In this document: positions 1-8,854 of the stretch, in pieces
Numbering within the stretch: the stretch's first letter is position 1
Layout of the letters: every line of letters begins with the position of its first letter
Source of the DNA: Paraburkholderia sp. Tr-20389
Lineage (GTDB): Bacteria; Pseudomonadota; Gammaproteobacteria; Burkholderiales; Burkholderiaceae
Direction of reading: 5' to 3'
Length of the DNA stretch: 64,000 nucleotides
Assembly (NCBI RefSeq): GCF_017104565.1
Contig: NZ_JAAGPD010000024.1
Coordinates: forward strand, 1 to 64,000
Translations under genes and position numbers: made by a program
Notes under the pieces: model-generated
The model's database searches: none
What the model saw: the letters and a program-made list of their open reading frames with translations, nothing else
Told to the model about the DNA's origin: nothing

Positions 1-1
1 T

Positions 2-2257
2 GTCGATGCCCGCGCGGCGCAGCAGCCTTCATTCGCCGAGCCGACGCCACAGACCTTCGCCGCCGTGCGCAGCGGCCGCGACACGATGCCGACCACGGCC
101 GACAACGGCACGGCCGTGTCCGGCGGACGCCGTCAGACCTTCACGTTCGCGCAACTGGGCGCACTCGATCCGCTGCAACTGCGCGGCGTCGACGGACAGA
201 ACGGCGTACCGTTCTCGGTGCGTGCCGACGAAGTGGTGACGGGCGCGAACCTGCATCTCATCTACAGCTATTCGCCGTCGCTGCTGTCGAACCTGTCGCA
301 TCTGAAAGTGCTCGTGAACGGCGAAGTGGCCGCGACGCTGCCGCTGCCGCGCGAGCAGGCGGGCACGCTGCTCGCGCGGGACATTCCGCTCGAACCGCGC
401 CTCGTCACCGAGTTCAATCACCTGAACATCCAGCTGATCGGCCATTACACGCAGGGCTGTGAAGACCCTGCGAGCAGCGCGCTGTGGGCGACCGTCAGCA
501 ATGCGAGCACGCTCGACCTGACGTTCGCGTCGCTGGCGACGAAGCCGGATCTCGGCGCGCTGCCGTTGCCGTTCTTCGACCGGCGCGACATCCGCCGGCT
601 CGAACTGCCGTTCGTGTTCGCCGCGAAGCCGTCGTCGCAGGCGCTCGAAGCGGCGGGCGCCGTCGCATCGTGGTTCGGCTCGCTGGCGGGCTATCGCGGC
701 GCGCTGTTTCCGGCGCAACTCGACAACGCGCCGCTGTCGGGCAATGCCGTCGTGTTCGCGACCAACGATGAACGTCCCGCGGGCGTCACGCTGCCCACCA
801 TCAACGGTCCGATGCTGGCGATCGTCGATCGCGAAGCGCCCGCGCACGGCAAGCTGCTGCTCGTGATGGGCCGCGACGCGCGCGAACTGAAGATCGCGGC
901 GAACGCGCTGTCGCTCGGCGAGGCGGCGCTGTCGGGCACGGCACAGACGATCACGCACGTCGACGCGCCGCGCGCGCGTCAGCCGTACGATGCGCCGGGC
1001 TGGCTGCCGACCGACCGCGCCGTGCGCTTCGGCGAACTGACCGTGCCGAAAGATCTTTCCGTGCGCGGCTACAACCCGGACGTGGTGCGCGTCGATCTGC
1101 GCATCGCGCCCGATCTGTTCACGTGGCGCACGAAGGGCGTCCCCGTCGACCTGCGTTACCGCTACACGGTGCGCCCCGCGCCCGACCGCTCGACGCTCAA
1201 CATCAGCGTCAACAACAATTTCGTGCAGGCGCTGCGCATTCCGGCGGAGTCGTCGTCGATGCTCGATCTCGGCCGCTATCTGAACCGGATGCTGCCGGAC
1301 CACACGGCGCCCGCATCGAAAGAGATCTACATTCCGCCGCATCTGCTCGCGTCGCAGGCGCAGTTGCGTTTCCACTTCTATTACGACATGCCGAAGACGG
1401 GCGAATGCCAGGGGCAGGTGCTCGACAACGTGCGCGGCGAGATCGATCCCGATTCGACCATCGACCTGTCGTCCTTCCCGCACTACATGGCGTTGCCCGA
1501 TCTGGCCGCGTTCGCGAACAGCGGCTGGCCGTTCACGAAGCTCGCCGACCTGTCGCAGACGGCCGTGATCCTTCCCGTGAACGCGAACCCGAGCGACTAC
1601 AGCCTGTATCTGATGGTGATGGGCCGCATGGGTGCGTCGACGGCGTATCCCGTGACGGGCGTCACGGTCGCGACGGCGGCCGACGTGCAGCGTCTCGCCG
1701 ACAAGGATCTGCTCGTGATCGGCGCGCCCGGCCAGCAGCCGTTGCTGGCCACCTGGGAAAAGGACATGCCGTTCTCCGCCGCGGACGACACGCGACGCAT
1801 GCAGTTCTCGAACGTGTCGTTCCGCATCGCCAACTGGTGGCACGGCAATCGCGGCGGCGTGCGCACGGCGGGGCGCGCCGACCTGTCGCTCGTGAATTCA
1901 TCGGGCGACGCGATTGTCACCGGCTTCCAGTCGCCGCTCGAAAAAGGGCGCAGCGTAGTCGCGCTGATTTCCGCGCCTGGGCAATCGGAAACGGATCTGA
2001 CCAACGCGATGCTCGACCCCGATCTCGTCCAGTCGATCCAGGGCGGACTGACAGTGGTGCGCGGCCGGACGCTCGAAGTGGTGTCGAACGGCGACGTGTA
2101 CTACGTCGGCCATCTGTCGCCCGTCGAGTACATGCGCTGGGCGCTGTCCGTGCATCCGCTGCTGCTGATGTTCGGCGGCCTGCTGGCGGCGCTGATCATC
2201 GCGGCCGTGTTCTACCGGCTGTTGCGCGCGGTCGCGGCGCGCCGGCTGAAGGATTGA
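2..2257 (+). CDS. bcsB: Cellulose synthase regulatory subunit BcsB (5' end outside window)
   Basis: BcsB is the periplasmic, membrane-anchored partner of the cellulose synthase BcsA and guides the glucan through the periplasm. The reading frame is open to the left edge of the window, so the N-terminus and signal peptide are missing and about 750 residues are visible. The segment shows the long beta-rich carbohydrate-binding and flavodoxin-like body of the family. It ends in one hydrophobic helix (around YMRWALSVHPLLLMFGG) followed by a short basic cytoplasmic tail (RRLKD), the BcsB anchor arrangement. The stop codon lies one base before the bcsZ start, so the two are co-transcribed and probably translationally coupled. 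bcsA presumably lies upstream, outside the window. Confidence 0.93.
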   Translation, partial: VDARAAQQPSFAEPTPQTFAAVRSGRDTMPTTADNGTAVSGGRRQTFTFAQLGALDPLQLRGVDGQNGVPFSVRADEVVTGANLHLIYSYSPSLLSNLSHLKVLVNGEVAATLPLPREQAGTLLARDIPLEPRLVTEFNHLNIQLIGHYTQGCEDPASSALWATVSNASTLDLTFASLATKPDLGALPLPFFDRRDIRRLELPFVFAAKPSSQALEAAGAVASWFGSLAGYRGALFPAQLDNAPLSGNAVVFATNDERPAGVTLPTINGPMLAIVDREAPAHGKLLLVMGRDARELKIAANALSLGEAALSGTAQTITHVDAPRARQPYDAPGWLPTDRAVRFGELTVPKDLSVRGYNPDVVRVDLRIAPDLFTWRTKGVPVDLRYRYTVRPAPDRSTLNISVNNNFVQALRIPAESSSMLDLGRYLNRMLPDHTAPASKEIYIPPHLLASQAQLRFHFYYDMPKTGECQGQVLDNVRGEIDPDSTIDLSSFPHYMALPDLAAFANSGWPFTKLADLSQTAVILPVNANPSDYSLYLMVMGRMGASTAYPVTGVTVATAADVQRLADKDLLVIGAPGQQPLLATWEKDMPFSAADDTRRMQFSNVSFRIANWWHGNRGGVRTAGRADLSLVNSSGDAIVTGFQSPLEKGRSVVALISAPGQSETDLTNAMLDPDLVQSIQGGLTVVRGRTLEVVSNGDVYYVGHLSPVEYMRWALSVHPLLLMFGGLLAALIIAAVFYRLLRAVAARRLKD

Positions 2258-2258
2258 T

Positions 2259-3479
2259 ATGCGGGCGGCGTTTTTCTTTCCTTCATTGCGCTTCGGGTTG
2301 CGCGTACCGCTTGCCCGCATGCTCGCGTGCGCGGGTCTCGTCGCGGGCATGACGGGCCATGCACAGGCCGCGACATGCGACGACTGGCCCGCGTATCGCG
2401 CGTTCGCATCGCGCTTCGTGCAGCAGGACGGACGCGTCGTCGATTTTTCGACGCCCACGCAGCAGACCACGTCCGAAGGCCAGTCGTACGGGATGTTCTT
2501 CGCACTCGTCGCCAATGACCGCGCGACCTTCGAGCGCCTGTTGCGCTGGACGCGCGCCAACCTGTCGGCGGGCCGTTTCGACGGCGACGACGTGAAGCTG
2601 CCGTCATGGCAATGGGGCAAGAAGCCGGACGGCTCGTATGGCGTGATCGACCCGAACTCGGCGGCGGACTCCGACCTGTGGATCGCCTACGACCTGTTCG
2701 AAGCGGGGCGTTTGTGGCACGAGCCTGCCTACACGAAGCTCGCGTACGCGCTCGTCACGCAGATCGAGAAGCAGGAAGTCGCCGATCTGCGCGGCCTCGG
2801 TCCGATGCTGCTGCCCGGTCCGCAAGGCTTTCGCAACGGCGCGACGACGCGTCTGAATCCGAGCTATCTGCCGTTGCCGCTGATCCGCGCGCTCGCCGCG
2901 CAGTCGCCCAACGGGCCGTGGTCGCGCGTCGCGGACAGCGCGTTCAGGCTCGTCAAAACGACTGCGCCGCTTGGCTTCGCGCCGGACTGGGCGGCCTATC
3001 GCGACGGCCAGTTCGTCGTCGATCCGCAAAAGGGCGATGTCGGCAGCTACGACGCGATTCGCGTCTATCTGTGGGCCGGCCTCGCCGCGCCCGCCGATCC
3101 CCTTGCGAAGCCCTGGCTCGCCGCTTTGCACGGCATGCGCGACCGGATCGCGCAAACGGGCGTGCCGCCCGAAAAAGTCGCGACAACAACAGGCAATGCG
3201 ACGGGCGAAGGCCCGATCGGTTTCTGGGGCGCGCTCTTGCCGTATTTCCGCGCGCTCGGCGACACGCGTGCGGCGGGCCTCGCGCAAACGCATCTGGCCT
3301 CGCTCGCGACGCCCGCGCCTGGCGCTGCTCAAACCACTCAAAACCAGCCTGTCTATTACGACGAGGTGTTGATGCTCTTCGGTACAGGGTCCGCAGACGG
3401 CCGCTACCGCTTCGATGAAAACGGCCGTCTCGTGCCGCGTTGGGAGAACACATGCCAATCCGCCAACGCGCGCTCGTAA
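2259..3479 (+). CDS. bcsZ: Periplasmic endo-1,4-beta-glucanase BcsZ (GH8)
   Basis: This 406-residue glycoside hydrolase family 8 cellulase trims nascent cellulose in the periplasm and is a standard member of bcs operons. Residues 1-38 form a signal peptide ending GHAQAA. The GH8 signature TSEGQSYGMF is at about residues 71-80, with E73 matching the catalytic acid of E. coli BcsZ. SYDAIRVYLW at about residues 263-272 carries D265, matching the catalytic base. The length is slightly above the usual 370 residues. It starts one base after the bcsB stop, and its 3' end overlaps the bcsC start by 28 bp, so the block is tightly coupled. Confidence 0.95.
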   Translation: MRAAFFFPSLRFGLRVPLARMLACAGLVAGMTGHAQAATCDDWPAYRAFASRFVQQDGRVVDFSTPTQQTTSEGQSYGMFFALVANDRATFERLLRWTRANLSAGRFDGDDVKLPSWQWGKKPDGSYGVIDPNSAADSDLWIAYDLFEAGRLWHEPAYTKLAYALVTQIEKQEVADLRGLGPMLLPGPQGFRNGATTRLNPSYLPLPLIRALAAQSPNGPWSRVADSAFRLVKTTAPLGFAPDWAAYRDGQFVVDPQKGDVGSYDAIRVYLWAGLAAPADPLAKPWLAALHGMRDRIAQTGVPPEKVATTTGNATGEGPIGFWGALLPYFRALGDTRAAGLAQTHLASLATPAPGAAQTTQNQPVYYDEVLMLFGTGSADGRYRFDENGRLVPRWENTCQSANARS

Positions 3480-6400
3480 TCGGTATCGCGCTCACGCTCG
3501 GCACGGGCGCGGCGGTGTCGGCATTCGCGCAGGCGCAGCCGAACGATCCCATGAACGTGCTGATCGATCAGGGCAAGTACTGGCAGGCGCACCAGCGCGG
3601 CGATCTCGCCGAGCAGGCGTGGCTGAAGGTGCTGCGCATCGATCCGAAGCAGCCCGACGCGCTGTACGGCATGGGCATCGTGATGGCCGACCGCAAGGAC
3701 GGCGCGGGCGCGCAGCAGTACCTCGCGCGGCTGCGCCAGGCCGCGCCGAACTACCCGAACATGGACGAACTCGCGCGGCGCCTCGGCCAGTCGAGTCCGA
3801 CCGATCAAGCCGTCAACGACGCGCGGCGTCTCGCGCAGTCCGGCCAGCAGGCGTCGGCGGCCCAGGCTTACCGGCAGGCGCTGGGCACGAAGCCGACCAA
3901 TCCGCAGCTCGCGCTCGAGTATTACCAGGCGCTCGGTTCGTCGCCGCAGGGCTGGGAAGAGGCGCGTCGCGGGCTCGAACAGCTCGCGCGCGAGCATCGC
4001 GACGATCCGCGTTTCGCGCTCGCGTATGCGCAGCATCTGACGTATCGCGAAGCGAACCGGCGCGAGGGCATCGAGCAGCTTGCGCAGTTGTCGAAAGATT
4101 CGATCGTCGGTGTGCAGGCCAAAGCGGCGTGGCGCCAGGCGCTGCTGTGGCTCGGCGTGCGGGCATCGGATGCGCCGCTGTTTCAGGCGTATCTGTCCGT
4201 CGCGCCCGACGATGCCGCCGTCAAGGCGCGCGCCGATTCGATCGCCGAACAGGACCGTCGCGCGAGCGAGCGAGCGCAGCAGAATGCAGGCACCGACGCG
4301 CGCGGCCGCGCTGTCGCGGAAGGCTTCGCGGCGCTCGATCGCGGCGACCTCGTGACGGCGAAGGCGCGCTTCTCGTCGGTGCTCGCGAGTTCGCCGAACG
4401 ACGGCGACGCGCTCGGCGGCATGGGCGTCGCGTTGCTGAAGCAGGAGCAGTTCGCGCAGGCGCGCGAGTATCTGCTGCGCGCGTCGCAGCAGGGCGGCGC
4501 GGCGCGCTGGCGCGAGGCGCTCAACAGCGCGACGTACTGGATGTACACGAGCGAAGGCCTCGGCGAACAGAGCAACGGCAATCTGACGCAAGCGAAGGCA
4601 TCGTTCGAAAAGGCGATTGCCGTCAGTCCCGGCGACGTCACCGCGCAAACCGCGCTCGGCGATCTGCTGATGCAAAGCGGCGATCCTCGCGGCGCGGAAG
4701 CGGCGTTCCGGATGGCGCTGCGCCGCCAGGCCGACAATCCCGATGCGATCCGCGGGCTGGTCGGCGCGCTCGCCGCACAGGGGCGCGGCGACGAAGCGCT
4801 CAGCTTCGCGAACCAGTTGACGGACGAGCAGCGCAAGAAGGTGGGCGGCGCGGACCGTCTGCGCGGCGAGGCGCAGGCGGCGCAGGCGCGTGCGGCCGAA
4901 GCGCGCGGCGATCTCGGCAATGCGCGCAGCCTGTTCGAAGACGCGCTGCTGAGCAATCCCGACGATCCATGGCTGCGTCTGGACCTTGCGCGCATCTACG
5001 CGAAGCAGGGCGCCTATGCGAATGCGAAGAGCATCATGGATGGCCTGATCGCGCTGCATCCCGACATGCCCGACGCGTTCTATGCGAGCGCCTTGCTCGC
5101 CGCGGACATGCAGGACTGGCGCTACGGTCTGTCGCAACTCGAACGCATTCCCGCCAATAAGCGCACCGACGCGATGGCGATGCTGCAACACCGGCTGTGG
5201 GTCCATCAGCAGTGCGATGAAGCCGTGGCGCTGGCGAAGAGCGGCCGCGTCGCGCAGGCACGCGGCGTGCTGCAGAACGCGGAGCCTGTTGCGGGCAATA
5301 ATGCCGAGTTGATCGGCGCGATTGCGTCGGCGTATGTGAATACAGGCGACACGGCGCGCGCGCTGATGATGGTGCGCAGCGCCGTCGCGCGTTCGCCGAA
5401 TGACGCGGGCCTGCTGCTCACCGACGCGGGCATTCTGCTGAACGCGGGCCAGGACGTCGAACTGGGCGAAGTGATGCGGCGCCTCGCGTCGATGCAGTTG
5501 ACGGGCCAGCAGCGCAGCGATTTCGAGAAGATCAACGTGGCGATCGTCGTGCGCCGTACGGATGCGCTGCGTCAGGCCAACGATCTCGCGAGCGCGTTTG
5601 ACGTGCTGTCGCCGTGGCTTGCCGCCCGCCCGAACGATCCCGACATTCTGGCGGCGCTTGCGCGTCTGTACACCGCGAACAACGACAATGCGAATGCGCT
5701 CGCCACCTACCGCCTCGCGCTCGCACAGAATCCGAACGACCTTGGCCTGTTGCTGAACGCGGCGGGCGCGGCGACGCAGATCCGCAAGTTCGATTTCGCC
5801 GAGTCGACTTTGCGGCAGGCGTTGCGCATCGCGCCGAACAATGCCGATGCGCTCGCTGCAATGGGCCGCATGTATCGTGCGCAAGGCAGGAACAGTCTGG
5901 CCGCGCAGTATTTCCAGCGTGCGCTGATTGCGCAGAACGCGCCGCTCGCGCGTCCCGGCGCGCAGACGGTGGGTGCGAATGGGCAGCCCGTGCCGAGCGG
6001 CTGGGATGTGCCGTTGCGGCCGAGAGGTCCGATTCCGCTGCCCGGCACGAACCCGTTTGCGAACCGGACGTCGGCGGATGCGTCGAACAGTGTGCCGTTC
6101 CCTGCGCAGAACACCCAACCGTATCCGATGCCAGCCATGCCTGCCTATACTCCGCCGACGCAGCCGGCGCCTTACATCGCGCCGCAGCAGCAACCGGCTT
6201 CGCAGATCAATTCGCTCGGTGTGCTCGCGCCGCAGGCGGCATCGAACGGACCCGACACGCCGGATGCCGATGGCTACGGTCCCGATCAATATGGTTCGTC
6301 GCAGTCGGGCGGCGGGCTTGCGCCGGGGCAGGCGTATCCGGCGCAAGGTTATGCGCAGCCGCAGACTTATCAGCAGCCTTATCCGCAGCAAACGTATCAG

Positions 6401-8104
6401 CAACCGGTGTACGCGCAACCGAACGATGCTTACGTGAGCACGCCCTGGCCGATGTCGCCGCAGGCACAGGCCGCCGCGCAGGCGCAGGCGACACAGGGGA
6501 TGAACCCGCAGCCGACGTCGACGTCGAAGAAGCGCACGGCGAAGAATGCCCGCACGGGCAATAACAGCACGGCATCTGCGCAGCAGCAGGGCGGTTATCC
6601 GCAGCAGCAGGGCTATGCGCAACCGTATCCGCAGCAGCAGGCTTATCCGCAACCGTATCCACAGCAGCCCGGCTACGCGCAACAGCCTTATCCGCAGCAG
6701 CGCGCCTATGCGCAACAGGCGTATCCGCAGCAGGGCTATCAGCCGCAACCGAATCAGCAGCAGGCCTATCCGCAGCAGGGTTATCCGCAGAACTACACGA
6801 ACCAGGGCTACGGTCTCGTGCCGTACATTCCGCAGCCGCCCGCGCCGTATCCGACGCGCAATGCGCAGTTGCAGGACGAACAGAACCGGCAGTATCCGCA
6901 GCCGGCGCAGCAGCAGCCGCTGACCGTCGAAGAAGAACTCGCGCAGATCAACCGCGAGCAGACCAGCACCGTGAGCGGCGGTATCGTGTTTCGCAACCGC
7001 GACGGCGAAAACGGCCTGTCGAATCTGACCGACATCGAAGCGCCGCTGCAAGGCCGCATTCGTGCGGGCGATGGCCACGTGATCGTCGAGGTCACGCCCG
7101 TGACGCTCGATGCAGGTACGGCGAGCAACAGCACCAACACGCTGGCGCGCTTTGGCTCGTCGCAGTCGTTCGGCACCAGCACGGTGCTGCCCGGCTCGCA
7201 GACGGCCAGCGGCGTCGGCGCGGATGTGGGCTACGAATGGCGCGGGCTGAAGGCCGACGTCGGCGCGACGCCGTGGGGCTTTCGCGAGCAGAACATCGTG
7301 GGCGGCGTGCAATATCGCGGCAACATCACCGACAAGGTCTCGTACAAGCTGACGGCGGGACGGCGGGCGGTGACGGACAGTTTGCTGTCGTACGCGGGCG
7401 CACACGATTCGGCGATGAATCTGCAATGGGGCGGCGTGACGTCGAACGGCTTGCGCGGGGATGCTGGCTGGGACGACGGCACGAATGGCCTTTATGTGAA
7501 CGCGTCGTGGGCGTATCTGATGGGCCACAACGTCGCGTCGAACAATGCCGTGAAGGGCGGTGGCGGTGTCTATACGCGGCTCGTGAAAGACCCGGACCAG
7601 ACGCTGACGGTCGGCGTCAACACGACGCTGATGCACTACGACAAGAACCTGTCGTACTTCACGTTCGGCCAGGGCGGCTATTTCAGCCCGCAGCAGTATG
7701 CGATCCTGAATCTGCCCATCGAGTACACCGGGCGCAACGGCCCGTTCACCTATGACCTGAAAGCGTCGATCGGCGTGCAGCATTATCGTCAGGATGAGTC
7801 CGATTACTTCCCGAGCAACAGCAAGTATCAGAGCAGCGCGGCGTCTGCTTCGAACGTGCCGGACTCGGGTGCCGTCTATCCCGGCCAGAGCAAGACGGGC
7901 GTGTCGTATTCGATCGATGCCGTCGGCGAGTATCAGCTCGCGCCGCAGCTCGCGGTGGGCGCGGCCGCTTCGTTCGGCAACGCGTATCAGTATCGCGAGT
8001 TCGTCGCTGCCGTGTACGTGCGCTATGCGTTCACGAAGCAGACGGGCTTGAGCATATTCCCGCCGTCGCCCGTGCGCTCGTACTATCTGCCCGTGAACGA
8101 GTAA
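3452..8104 (+). CDS. bcsC: Cellulose synthase outer-membrane export subunit BcsC
   Basis: BcsC carries the glucan across the outer membrane. I start it at the ATG at 3452, behind GGGAGA, rather than at an in-frame TTG 12 bp upstream; this gives 1550 residues. A signal peptide (about 1-27, ending AFAQA) precedes a long array of tetratricopeptide repeats to about residue 830, the periplasmic scaffold. The C-terminal beta-barrel (BCSC_C) begins near residue 1160 with VEEELAQINRE and ends with the short tail YYLPVNE. Between TPRs and barrel is an unusual Pro/Gln/Tyr-rich segment of about 270 residues with many YPQQ units; E. coli BcsC, about 1150 residues long, has none. The protein is therefore about 400 residues longer than the enterobacterial form. 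Confidence 0.93.
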   Translation: MPIRQRALVIGIALTLGTGAAVSAFAQAQPNDPMNVLIDQGKYWQAHQRGDLAEQAWLKVLRIDPKQPDALYGMGIVMADRKDGAGAQQYLARLRQAAPNYPNMDELARRLGQSSPTDQAVNDARRLAQSGQQASAAQAYRQALGTKPTNPQLALEYYQALGSSPQGWEEARRGLEQLAREHRDDPRFALAYAQHLTYREANRREGIEQLAQLSKDSIVGVQAKAAWRQALLWLGVRASDAPLFQAYLSVAPDDAAVKARADSIAEQDRRASERAQQNAGTDARGRAVAEGFAALDRGDLVTAKARFSSVLASSPNDGDALGGMGVALLKQEQFAQAREYLLRASQQGGAARWREALNSATYWMYTSEGLGEQSNGNLTQAKASFEKAIAVSPGDVTAQTALGDLLMQSGDPRGAEAAFRMALRRQADNPDAIRGLVGALAAQGRGDEALSFANQLTDEQRKKVGGADRLRGEAQAAQARAAEARGDLGNARSLFEDALLSNPDDPWLRLDLARIYAKQGAYANAKSIMDGLIALHPDMPDAFYASALLAADMQDWRYGLSQLERIPANKRTDAMAMLQHRLWVHQQCDEAVALAKSGRVAQARGVLQNAEPVAGNNAELIGAIASAYVNTGDTARALMMVRSAVARSPNDAGLLLTDAGILLNAGQDVELGEVMRRLASMQLTGQQRSDFEKINVAIVVRRTDALRQANDLASAFDVLSPWLAARPNDPDILAALARLYTANNDNANALATYRLALAQNPNDLGLLLNAAGAATQIRKFDFAESTLRQALRIAPNNADALAAMGRMYRAQGRNSLAAQYFQRALIAQNAPLARPGAQTVGANGQPVPSGWDVPLRPRGPIPLPGTNPFANRTSADASNSVPFPAQNTQPYPMPAMPAYTPPTQPAPYIAPQQQPASQINSLGVLAPQAASNGPDTPDADGYGPDQYGSSQSGGGLAPGQAYPAQGYAQPQTYQQPYPQQTYQQPVYAQPNDAYVSTPWPMSPQAQAAAQAQATQGMNPQPTSTSKKRTAKNARTGNNSTASAQQQGGYPQQQGYAQPYPQQQAYPQPYPQQPGYAQQPYPQQRAYAQQAYPQQGYQPQPNQQQAYPQQGYPQNYTNQGYGLVPYIPQPPAPYPTRNAQLQDEQNRQYPQPAQQQPLTVEEELAQINREQTSTVSGGIVFRNRDGENGLSNLTDIEAPLQGRIRAGDGHVIVEVTPVTLDAGTASNSTNTLARFGSSQSFGTSTVLPGSQTASGVGADVGYEWRGLKADVGATPWGFREQNIVGGVQYRGNITDKVSYKLTAGRRAVTDSLLSYAGAHDSAMNLQWGGVTSNGLRGDAGWDDGTNGLYVNASWAYLMGHNVASNNAVKGGGGVYTRLVKDPDQTLTVGVNTTLMHYDKNLSYFTFGQGGYFSPQQYAILNLPIEYTGRNGPFTYDLKASIGVQHYRQDESDYFPSNSKYQSSAASASNVPDSGAVYPGQSKTGVSYSIDAVGEYQLAPQLAVGAAASFGNAYQYREFVAAVYVRYAFTKQTGLSIFPPSPVRSYYLPVNE
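6331..6924 (+). repeat. YPQQ-type tandem low-complexity repeat inside bcsC
   Basis: About 200 codons consist largely of short units such as YPQQ, GYAQP, AYPQQ and TYQQP, encoded by near-repeating tatccgcagcag DNA. The segment lies between the TPR scaffold and the outer-membrane barrel of BcsC. It looks like a flexible Pro/Gln/Tyr linker or a region expanding by slippage. Functional role unknown. Confidence 0.8.
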
Positions 8105-8117
8105 AGCCTGTTCTCCA

Positions 8118-8148
8118 ACGAAGCGACGCAAGGGCTGCGTTGCTTCGT
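8118..8148 (+). terminator. Stable hairpin after bcsC, possible terminator
   Basis: A 13-bp stem (ACGAAGCGACGCA paired with TGCGTTGCTTCGT, one G-U pair) with a 5-nt loop lies 13 bp after the bcsC stop. No U-tract follows, so it may instead be a 3' stabilising hairpin or a Rho-dependent end. It marks the likely end of the bcs operon. Confidence 0.5.
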
Positions 8149-8397
8149 CCCCTCCGCATGGATCGCTTTCGCGCTCCCATCCGCGTCTGATCTGCAAGAG
8201 ACACCTCGCACGCACGTTTTTTAAGGTGCCTCTACAATCGGCTGACCGATCTCCCGATGCATGCGCAACGTATGCAAGCGGTGCGTATGCACTTGTCGGC
8301 TTCGCGTGATTAGCGCGTCACGTCTAACAAAGCACGGTCGTCGACCGGTTTTTGTTCGACGTCGGCGGATAAAAGAAACCCCCTTACGGAAACGCTC

Positions 8398-8853
8398 ATG
8401 GCAACGCTGAACATCAACGGCCAGTCTCACACTATCGATGCGCCGCCCGACATGCCCGTGCTCTGGGTGTTGCGCGATCTCGTCGGTCTCACGGGAACGA
8501 AGTTCGGCTGCGGCATCGCGCAGTGCGGCGCATGCACCGTGCATCTGGACGGCGTCGCCGTGCGCTCGTGCGTGCTGCCCATCGCGGCCGTCGGCGACAA
8601 GAAGATCACGACGATCGAAGCCGTCGGCGATACGCCAGCCGGCAAGAAGGTGCAGGCAGCGTGGCGCCAGATCGATGTCGTGCAATGCGGCTACTGTCAG
8701 TCGGGGCAAGTGATGCAGGCGGCTTCGCTGCTCGCGCAGAACCCGAATCCGAGCGACGCCGACATCGACGCGGCGATGGCGGGCAACATCTGCCGCTGCG
8801 GCACGTACAACCGCATCCGCGCTGCCGTGAAGCAGGCGGCGAAGGAGGCATGA
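8398..8853 (+). CDS. iorA: Molybdenum hydroxylase small (2Fe-2S) subunit, IorA/CoxS type
   Basis: This 151-residue electron-transfer subunit belongs to the xanthine-oxidase family dehydrogenases. It has both expected [2Fe-2S] sites: a plant-ferredoxin cluster at C38, C43, C46 and C58, and the family-specific cluster at C97, C100, C132 and C134 (CGYC and CRC motifs). It would pass electrons from the molybdenum centre of the next gene product to the cytochrome encoded third. The length is typical of isoquinoline 1-oxidoreductase alpha subunits. It is followed after one base by the large subunit. The substrate cannot be told from sequence, so the symbol reflects family, not proven activity. Confidence 0.88.
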   Translation: MATLNINGQSHTIDAPPDMPVLWVLRDLVGLTGTKFGCGIAQCGACTVHLDGVAVRSCVLPIAAVGDKKITTIEAVGDTPAGKKVQAAWRQIDVVQCGYCQSGQVMQAASLLAQNPNPSDADIDAAMAGNICRCGTYNRIRAAVKQAAKEA

Positions 8854-8854
8854 C

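Noticed and set aside
3404-8215. A 1603-codon open frame on the minus strand across bcsC
   Set aside because: It is Arg/Leu/His-rich, lacks a ribosome site and family motifs, and mirrors the codon bias of bcsC; a typical antisense shadow in high-GC DNA.
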